From: Paramacrobiotus metropolitanus
Taxonomy: Eukaryota > Tardigrada > Eutardigrada > Parachela > Macrobiotidae
NCBI RefSeq assembly: GCF_019649055.1
Contig: NW_026570237.1
Span: forward strand, 1,302,001-1,366,000
Length of the DNA: 64,000 bases
Direction: 5' to 3'
A model generated the notes under the pieces. It was not told the DNA's origin and did no database searches. It worked only from the letters and a program-made list of their open reading frames with translations. Made by a program: the position numbers and the translations under genes. Positions 52,617 through 64,000 of this stretch are shown here, piece by piece; position 1 is the first letter of the stretch; every line of letters begins with the position of its first letter.

Positions 52617-54585
52617 CGCTTCACGTTTTGCTGCACCCCTGGAGTTGTACATCGGCCCGCTATGAGATCAACCATACGATTTGTTTACAGCTGCGCTTCT
52701 ACTCCATTCCCCGTAATAGCTCTACGTGCAGACCCAAAGCAGTACTGAGCACTGAACGATGCGCCGCAAAGGTGTAAATGCTCGTTCATATTGCGGCCCA
52801 TACGTGTGGGCTCATTTTGTCTGGTTTATCCTTCTGTGGCCCAGTCCACGGTGTGGTTAAGATGGTTGGCTGAAGAAGTGCGAAGATTTCTCGCGTTGGC
52901 TAAAAATGCATTTTGCAAATCCCCTGCAGGCTGATTTGGTGGGTTCCTTGACATGGAAAATGGAGTTGTAGAATTTTCTTGTCATCTTTTTTCCCCACAT
53001 CTGCCACACATAATCGACTAGCCAAACATGCCAACGGTTATATGGCATTTTTCTTTTGCTGTTTTTAAAATGATACAGATATAAAATTTTATTGTTTATC
53101 GATTATGATGTGATTAATTTGGCCGTTTTACGTGTTGTGTAGAGGCCTGGGCATTGTTGGAAGAGCAGAGAGTTGTGGCTGGCTGCTGTCTGTCAGCAGC
53201 ATTTATTCAGACTCTCTCCGCTGCGTTTGCCTTGTCTCTGCACTCTGTGTGTATGTGTATTTTGATCTTGACGCAAACAGGACAGAGTGCCGCTGTTTAC
53301 TCAATGCCAGTAATCTGCACAGATACAGGTTTAAATTATCATTCAGCATAATATTTGCCCAATATATCACACGGACACTTTTCCATCGTTTATATTCTCC
53401 GTTTCCCCCATTTTGAATATCGTGATCAACCGTTTTCGTCACACGATAATACCACCCCTTCATTCTGCACCGTCGCGTGCATGTTTTTTCCTCCTTTGTC
53501 ATCGTGACTGTGGGGTGTAATCGTTGGAGTGGATTTGAGAATTCTTCGGTTGTACAGTGCCATATCCCCGATATGTGACATACTTTTGGCTGGGTCTCGG
53601 TGAGTTTTCCCTGTGTGCAACGCTTTTGCATGGGAGATTACTGATTACACTGGCGATAAGGCCCGTCTGCAACGGACTGAATGGAACGTTTTCTGGCCAG
53701 ATCGCACCAGTTCATTGACATTCCATTGTGAATGAATGAATGAATGGATGATCTTGTGGAATGAATGATCACAGTTTCCGATTCTTTTAGATCTGTCGCA
53801 TTGCCGTTATCTGGGATTTGATCATGATAATATAGTTTTCCTTCTGGTAAGTTTGTGGGTGTTTGGTTTTCTGTAAAACTGACACATTTGATTGACAAGG
53901 AGCTTCTCTGCATTGAAGCCAATAACGATGATTTTGAAGATTTCGTTTGCTCTTTCTTGGCTTCTCGATTCCGCGCAGCTGTGGCTTTTTCTGTCTTCTT
54001 CAGTTTCATTGATCTACTCCAAGTTAATTTTCAGTAATTTTCTCTGAACAAATTCTTGTTTCAAATAAGATGTTGCAACATTCGACCATATTTTTTTGAA
54101 AAGTCTGGGGAAATTATGTTTCTGGACAGTATGCAGCTCGTATTAGACTTGTGAGCCATAAAACTGATTGAATAAAATAGTTTTCGCGCAGATACTTGCT
54201 TAATCTTCATAAGGTTTTAAGGTTTGTTATTTGTAGTAAATTCAGTTTATTAAGTGGAACCAAACGGCTTTACGTGCCGGAAATGATACAGTGAAATTAC
54301 TTGGTGTTTTGTTTCCGGTCCTTTGTATTTCTTCCTAATTGATTGACTTTATTCATTTTAAATGGTAAATTCTTGGTAAATTAAAAAATGATTTTTAAAA
54401 CAATAAATTTGAATTTTCAGACAGACAAAATTGTTGTTTTTTGCAGTCGATTTAAATATTTTATGCCATTCATAATTTCATATTATGATATTTAGGGAAT
54501 CCAGTTACCTAAACGGTAGTTCTGAGCGTTTTCTCTTGTTTTAACCAGGTTTGATTGGAATTTACCGGAATCTCCTCTCGCCACG

Positions 54586-54760
54586 ATGAATCCCAGCATG
54601 ATGGACTACTACAGCCGCATGATGCAGCACGAGCACAACATGCGCAGCGGCCCCCCAGGGATGCACGGCGGCCCACCTGGCTCCAATCCCGAAGAGCGCG
54701 CCATGGCCGCGGCCGCCGCCGCCCAGATGGCGGCCGCCGGCGGTCCCAACGCCCCCAACA
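54586..54760 (+). CDS. Probable N-terminal extension of Groucho, one frame off
   Basis: An ATG at 54,586 opens a Met/Pro/Gly/Ala-rich frame ending …PEERAMAAAAAAQM … NAPNSQ. The Groucho frame just downstream reads REERAAMAAMF, echoing the same wording one base out of frame. A single missing base near 54,761–54,768 would join them. Alternatively this is an upstream ORF and translation starts at 54,782. Confidence 0.5.
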
Positions 54761-54781
54761 GCCAGGGAAGAGCGGGCCGCC

Positions 54782-59369
<4,588 letters not shown>

Positions 59370-59913
59370 TCTGCGACACATGAACGCGGAACGATGGAAA
59401 CGGACTGATTATACAGTTTCTCATGCACCAAAGACAGTTTTCCCCGCATGGTTTCTCTCTTTCTCCATATTTTTGAATATTTTGAACATTATGCTGGCGG
59501 TTGTCGGCCTGTCGCTCGCTTTATCTCTTCGCTTTCTCTCGTGCACTGTAGATCTGCTGTAGAAGCTCGTTTATGCTGACCGCGTTTTTTGGGGCAGCTG
59601 CTTCCGTTTGTTGAATCGAGTTACAACCCGGAGTTCGCTTTTAGCTGTTTTTATCTTTTTAATTCAACGTTTGTTTTTCAGTTTTTCAGCATGGTATGTT
59701 TGGTGTATTGAATAGTCGTTCTCATCTGTTGGCCAGCGACTGTGTGCCGCACAGCTGTTTGTGGCTCGGCTGCGGTTGCTGGATTTTGTCGGTAGCTACT
59801 TTTGACTTTTCCCGTTACAGTTCCTGTTCTTAGCAATTTTTGTTTTTACACATTTTATCTGGTTTTAACGTTTACCGTTTTATCTCTTGTTCAGTTATTC
59901 AACTTATCATGGA

Positions 59914-59919
59914 AATAAA
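59914..59919 (+). terminator. Putative polyadenylation signal of Groucho
   Basis: AATAAA about 545 nt past the Groucho stop, the first good hexamer in the 3' region. Confidence 0.5.
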
Positions 59920-60761
59920 GAAATCTCTCTGATTCGCGGAATCTTATTCGCATACAAAATATTGGTTTGATGTACATGGGATACGATGAATCGATAAGAT
60001 AGGTCACCGATAAAGTTTCCAGAACGGTGAAGAAAAATAAAACAAGGGTCAAAATATAGGAAGCTTTATGGCATATATAAACACGATTTCCGTCAGTTCC
60101 GTAGTATCCGGTCATTCCGGTGCATCCACTGCCGTATCGGCAGTATCACAAATGATAAATGTACTTGTCCAAATTCTGATAAACAGTGAAAAACGCAATC
60201 TTCGATTTTCGGCACTCTTCCGGCCTTCCAAGCGAAACAAAATTAGCAGAAACAAAAATGCTGACGCTTTCTCGCTTGATCTTAGCGCACGGAGTACACT
60301 TGATAAAACGTATGTACGGATTCTACTCCGTGGAACACAGAGATCAAAGCAAATGATCTGGTAGATCGGCACCAGATCCTTTGGTAGAGATATCGACAAT
60401 TCAGACACCTTTATGGATACGCTCTGCGGTGAGATGTTTGGTTACCGACTGTTTTTTCCCATTAAGATTTGCTGAATTGAGACATTCGGTATCTTCCACG
60501 CCCATATAGAATTTTTGCGCATAATGTGCAGTACATGCATAAATAAAGCCTGATTGTTGTTGAACACAAACAATAAACTAAATGACCAACGAAGGAAGGA
60601 ACAGATGATATGTCATCAGATAACTGAAAGCACGACAATGCTAATCACAACCGTAGCACGGAATACACCTATCACTCGGAGTCGGAGATGGCATTTTTAT
60701 GCATATCCTGCACATGCCGCCTCAGCAATCCCATCTTGAGAAATCCCACCTGAAACTCATC
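59920..60761. other. Region between two convergent genes
   Basis: Groucho ends on the left and the small zinc-finger gene ends on the right. The ORFs here show no domain. Confidence 0.5.
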
Positions 60762-61542
60762 TCAACGATGTGGGAAATCTTCCAGCGCCAATTCATTCTT
60801 AGCCAGCTTCTTAAGCGGTATTCCTTTCTCCTTTTTCTCCTGATTTTTCCGGTTGATTTTGGCCTTAAGTTTCTCCCCGTGGACATAGTGCCGGTGTTGC
60901 CGCAGACTGACCGCGGTGTTGTAGCGTTTACCGCACTGATCGCAAAGGAAGTCCATGCTCGGATCGTGGGTTTTCATGTGAATGGTGAGACGGTGCGACG
61001 ATTTGACTACCAGTTGGCAGATCTCGCACACCCGCACTGCGCTACATTATGGCTCCGTTTTATATGCCGCGTAACATTTTCGTAGGCGACTGCCAGCAGA
61101 TCACAACTCGGACAGGGATACTTTCCGTTAATTACATGAGATTCTATGTATTCCATCATTTCCGCTCGGGTCATGGATTGCTTCGCACACTTGTAGCACT
61201 GGTTGAGCTTTCTTTTCTGCAAAAAATAATATCCGTAAACCATCACAAACTACGTTGTAATTTTCAAGCAAAACTCCACCAACCAACATACGCAGAATTC
61301 CCGGTGTTTCTCCAGTGTGTAATGCGTCACGAACCGGCTACTGCATTGATCACAGCCGAGAGGAAAATCCCGCGACACCTTATGCACAAACTCAGGGTGT
61401 TTCCTCTGTACATGGTAAAATATGCAGTGAATTATGATTTATGAATTGTTTAGATAACAAGAATTCACATAAATCGTCCGAAAATTTTGGCCGCATTAGC
61501 GAGATTTTTTCGCACCTTTCGCGATCCGGGGCGGTTGGCCAT
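60762..61542 (-). CDS. Small C2H2 zinc-finger protein with an apparent frame break
   Basis: Three exons: 61542–61516 (MANRPGSRK), 61405–61292 (38 codons with finger CDQCSSRF) and 61216–60762. The last exon holds CYKC, CPSC, CEIC and CDQC fingers and a lysine-rich tail ending EDFPHR. The frame changes by one base between RHIKRSHNVAQ and VRVCEICQLV near 61,030, with no room for an intron. This is either an assembly error or a real lesion. The fingers differ in style from the array genes, so this is not a member of that family. Probably a nuclear DNA-binding protein of unknown target. Confidence 0.65.
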
Positions 61543-61581
61543 ACTGAAAAGGAATTGTGGAAAACCGGAAGTCATGTGTGG

Positions 61582-61964
61582 TGACGGAGAGACGAGTACG
61601 ATAGGGATAATACCGTAATATCAATCCTACCGACCTGACTCAACGACAGAGAATGAGCTGATAATCTCAATGTGACATAACTAAATAATATGCATACGCT
61701 ACGACCTACGCGAAGCGAGAATCTGACTGCATTCCGACGATAGATTTTAATAGAAAAACTCCGACACTGCCAAACTCCGAATGAGGACCAACTGATGCCA
61801 AAAGACTGCAACTCTCGGACTTATATAGGCGCGAAGCGCGTCCGTGTAGAAACAACCAAAAGTATATCCGAAGACAAAAGGAAAATGCTAGAAAGTACAA
61901 ACATGTACGAGTACTGATGGAAAACGTACTGTACTTAGCCGCTACCGTACACCATATTCCGTCA
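61582..61964 (-). mobile_element. LTR of a retroelement (383 bp), minus orientation
   Basis: Read on the minus strand the unit starts TGACGGA and ends TCCGTCA, a perfect 7-bp inverted terminus with TG…CA ends. A G-rich tract (GCGGGGG) sits just before it, as expected for a polypurine tract. Inside are TATATAAG (61,820–61,827) and an initiator TCAGTT (61,790–61,795) 25–30 bp later. It should be the 3' LTR of the element lying to its right. Confidence 0.7.
61820..61827 (-). promoter_or_regulatory. TATA box of the LTR
   Basis: TATATAAG, with an initiator-like TCAGTT at 61,790–61,795. Transcription from here would run toward the zinc-finger gene starting at 61,542. Confidence 0.65.
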
Positions 61965-62461
61965 CCCCCGCAAACGGCTCTTGGGGAACCCAACACAAAA
62001 AAGAAACGAAAAGAACAGAAAAAACAGGAATAAAAACTAAATAAAAATGAGTTCTCACGCTCGACTGGGCAAGGCGGGCAAAATCCATCCTCCGTCCCAG
62101 AATGACATGATCCTCCTCCACTACTGACGAGGGGTGGAAGGTGAGAGTTGGCAGGAAAAAAGTGAGTTGGTAGGAAACACGGCAGTCGGAGAAAACACAA
62201 ACAGGAAAATCGTCGGAAAATAAATCGGAATTTCAGTGGCAAAATCCAAATAAAATTAACGTAAAATCGCCGATGAAAATTTAGGCAAAAACATCCGCGA
62301 TAAACACAAAAATAAAAATAAAACGCCACTTTCGCACTGAGGAATTCTGTCAGCAAGTTGTAGAAAAATCACAAGGGAGAAATGAGCAAAATCCCATAGC
62401 GGAGATCAACAGGGAATTAGTAATCAGATTCGCAATAAATCAGCAGGAATCATCAGCGCGA

Positions 62462-62983
62462 TCAGAATGAGAAACGAGTCTGCTCAGTACCTGTTGACGG
62501 CGGAGCCTTCTTACTGGCATCCAAAGCCATCTGCTGACGAATCTGCTGTTGTCGCTCACGCTCCTTGTCCGCATCGCTCGTAACTGCTGAGCCACCTTGC
62601 TGGCCAGAGGGAATAGTAGACGAATTCTGTGCAGGTACTGAACCATTTCCTCCACCAGCAGTCATATCCACATCGCCATCACGCACAACATTACCAACAC
62701 TACCACTCTGTCCATTCTGGGGATCTGCTGCAAGATCTCGCCCTGCTCGACGCCAGTTGTCCGTGGGAACAGAGGCATTACTTTCAGTGTTAGCGCCACC
62801 ACGTCCTCGAGCTTCACCACCGCGGTTTCTACCACCAAATCGTCCACGACGACGGCCATATCTTCCTCGTTGCGTTTGAAAACCTGCAGCCATTAGCGTA
62901 GTGCTATAAAGGCCTTGTAGCAGCTGATTCCGATAGTGTTGATGGGCACGGCCGCCTCGTCCACGGTTAAAATACGGAGGCAT
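62462..62983 (-). CDS. Arg/Gly-rich ORF between the retroelement tail and LTR
   Basis: 173 residues from MPPYFNRGRGG. RGG and RGR motifs in the first 65 residues (RGRYGRRRGRFGG) suggest RNA or nucleic-acid binding. A Ser/Gly/Gln-rich middle follows, then a charged helix (DADKERERQQQIRQQMAL). No homologue recognised. It may be a retroelement accessory or gag-like protein, or an unrelated gene. Confidence 0.45.
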   Translation of the reverse strand: MPPYFNRGRGGRAHQHYRNQLLQGLYSTTLMAAGFQTQRGRYGRRRGRFGGRNRGGEARGRGGANTESNASVPTDNWRRAGRDLAADPQNGQSGSVGNVVRDGDVDMTAGGGNGSVPAQNSSTIPSGQQGGSAVTSDADKERERQQQIRQQMALDASKKAPPSTGTEQTRFSF

Positions 62984-63207
62984 TATAACGCAAAATTCAA
63001 ACCTTACACAATGGTAAATAAGATTCACAAAGGAAAAGAGATCAATCCGCAAAGAGCAAACCGAAGAACCCAAAATAAATTCAAATGTGTACAGCTGCAA
63101 ATTGTAATGCGCTGTTTTCAACCACAAGGCTGCAGCATACAGCATACAGATACTGCATCAACCTGCCGTCTCGCGGCGGTTGCGACAGTTCCCGGGGATT
63201 TCGGGGA

Positions 63208-63450
63208 TTACTGTTTGTTAATCAGCCTGTCCGGCTGTTTCACATTTCTGCCATAACGAGTTCTAACTGGAACGGCGGGAACGTCTTGGACTTCCGGTTC
63301 AGGTAATTCTGGCCTGACGGGAAACTCCTCGATCTCGTCCTCGAAGGTCACGTTGCAGTTTACCACTGTTGACCATTGAATCATGGCACTGCTTTTCGAG
63401 ATTTTTATTCGTGTTTCGTACACGGTCCACTTCATCTTTGTTTTTGTCAT
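63208..63450 (-). CDS. Retroelement polyprotein tail fragment
   Basis: Ends EVQDVPAVPVRTRYGRNVK, then QPDRLINKQ and stop. A basic R-x-R-x-G-R-x-x-K-x-P-x-R-L tail is common at the C-terminus of LTR-element polyproteins. Only this piece is present. Confidence 0.4.
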   Translation of the reverse strand: MTKTKMKWTVYETRIKISKSSAMIQWSTVVNCNVTFEDEIEEFPVRPELPEPEVQDVPAVPVRTRYGRNVKQPDRLINKQ

Positions 63451-63580
63451 TATAAACGCGCAAATCGAAAATCTCAGTATTCAATTTTTTGACATTTTCT
63501 TTGCACTCTTCGTCGTGCTTCTTCATCTTTTCTTCCAAATCATTTATTTTTTCATCTCGTTTCTTCACATCTTCTTTCAA
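63299..63580 (-). CDS. Coiled-coil ORF within the retroelement
   Basis: A Lys/Glu-rich heptad-like helix (KRDEKINDLEEKMKKHDEE … DEVDRVRNTNKNLEKQ) of about 75 residues. It overlaps the polyprotein-tail fragment in another frame, so a frameshift between them is possible. Confidence 0.4.
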   Translation of the reverse strand: MKEDVKKRDEKINDLEEKMKKHDEECKENVKKLNTEIFDLRVYNDKNKDEVDRVRNTNKNLEKQCHDSMVNSGKLQRDLRGRDRGVSRQARIT

Positions 63581-63676
63581 GGCGTCACATCACTTAGTGT
63601 ATGACACCACGTGTTAGCCTTACAAACTTCATGTGCATTTCTTCCGTTGCATTTAAACCGGCTTTGGCCATTTCTT

Positions 63677-63997
63677 TCATTTCGCCGAAATCTTTTCATT
63701 TTCTATTCTGCTTTCCCATGCCTGAACAGTATTATCAAACTGTTCCTGATCTAAAGCAAATTGCCTCACTGCGGCATGTAACGGATGGATCACGTCCATC
63801 GTTTTATTCTGTTCGTCGCTCTGACCGGGAGCCACTGTACTACGCTGAAAGAACGGCTGTGCAGATAGTGGTTCAACCCCACCAGTTGGCACATCTTCAT
63901 CAATGATACTCACATTCATATCTTTTTCGATATTGGTAGCAGCTGTGTTATCAACTTCCTGCTCCTTATTATGCCACCAAAAGCAAAGGGGAAACAA
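63677..63997 (-). CDS. Acidic ORF at the right edge, possible retroelement gag start
   Basis: About 106 residues with INEK/ENEK-like charged segments and AVRQFALDQEQFDNTVQAW. It probably extends beyond or begins near the window edge. No domain recognised. Confidence 0.3.
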   Translation of the reverse strand: MFPLCFWWHNKEQEVDNTAATNIEKDMNVSIIDEDVPTGGVEPLSAQPFFQRSTVAPGQSDEQNKTMDVIHPLHAAVRQFALDQEQFDNTVQAWESRIENEKISAK

Positions 63998-64000
63998 CCT

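Larger units (their letters stand above)
51613..54545. other. Region between gene E and the Groucho coding exons
   Basis: No clear protein gene. It must hold the promoters of gene E and of Groucho. Two palindromes stand out, at about 52,084–52,138 and 52,593–52,616. Possible 5' UTR donors for Groucho are GTGAGT near 53,599 and GTAAGT near 53,847; the matching acceptor is ttttaaccag at 54,539–54,548. The short ORFs at 53,132–54,009 lack recognisable domains. Confidence 0.5.
61965..64000 (-). mobile_element. Internal part of an LTR retroelement, cut by the window edge
   Basis: From right to left it contains an acidic ORF (63,997–63,677), a coiled-coil ORF (63,580–63,299), a segment resembling the tail of a retroelement polyprotein (RTRYGRNVKQPDRL, ending at 63,208), an Arg/Gly-rich ORF and the LTR. 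No protease, reverse transcriptase or integrase core is present here, so the element seems deleted or its enzymes lie outside the window. Family assignment (Ty3-like or other) is uncertain. Confidence 0.45.

Noticed and set aside
53132-54009. Several 60–142-codon frames upstream of Groucho as genes
   Set aside because: They show no motif, are on both strands and overlap each other; more likely UTR, intron and promoter sequence.
61020-61045. A tiny intron (GTAGCGCAG) explaining the frame change in the small zinc-finger gene
   Set aside because: Nine bases is far below any spliceable length, and removing them would not change the frame.
61706-62356. Hydrophobic 216-codon frame over the LTR
   Set aside because: Its Phe/Leu-rich composition comes from T-rich sequence, and it overlaps the LTR promoter; no domain or homologue is apparent.

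Overview
The window looks like nuclear DNA of a small invertebrate animal. It has short spliced introns with GT–AG ends, C2H2 zinc-finger, THAP and PR/SET proteins, a complete Groucho/TLE gene and part of an LTR retroelement. An ecdysozoan such as a tardigrade would fit, but nothing in the sequence proves the species.

Positions 1–51,612 are a tandem array of one gene family, all on the minus strand. Five copies are called A to E here, from left to right: A 1,923–12,429; B 13,801–25,453; C 26,674–35,174; D 36,022–42,018; E 43,335–51,609. A sixth, divergent copy is cut by the left edge (about 1–1,000). The full layout in transcription order is: a 361-nt first exon with one THAP domain; a long exon with up to ten THAP-like C2CH domains in five alternating pairs; a short linker exon; a 141-nt exon with a zinc knuckle spaced C-x2-C-x7-C-x2-H; a PR/SET exon of about 366 nt; a linker exon with about seven C2H2 fingers; then a series of C2H2 exons, nearly all phase 0 at both ends. 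This is a PRDM-type protein (knuckle, PR domain, fingers) with THAP DNA-binding domains added at the N-terminus.

The copies differ in state. B is the best copy: 13 exons sum to 10,005 nt, a clean 3,334-codon frame. A has a 450-bp insertion with stops inside a THAP domain. C has a reduced THAP array and two broken finger exons. D is a short form with a reduced THAP array and fewer fingers. E has lost the knuckle and PR exons by an in-frame fusion, carries several frameshifts and ends early. B also has a block of finger-coding sequence, with its intron, inside its THAP array. Related CCGGGGAGG-cored elements lie downstream of A to E, about 445 bp past the stop in B, C and D.

Positions 51,613–54,545 carry no clear gene. 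Positions 54,586–59,369 (plus strand) encode a Groucho/TLE corepressor in seven coding exons (843 codons from the ATG at 54,782), with a probable frame break in its N-terminus. A small C2H2 gene (60,762–61,542, minus) points toward it. Next to that gene is an LTR (61,582–61,964, minus) with TATA box and initiator, attached to internal retroelement sequence that runs off the right end. The LTR promoter points into the small zinc-finger gene.

Functionally, the array would make nuclear proteins that combine two zinc-binding DNA-recognition systems with a possible histone methyltransferase fold. The changes in domain number and the loss of copies suggest rapid birth-and-death evolution. All functional statements are inferred from domains.
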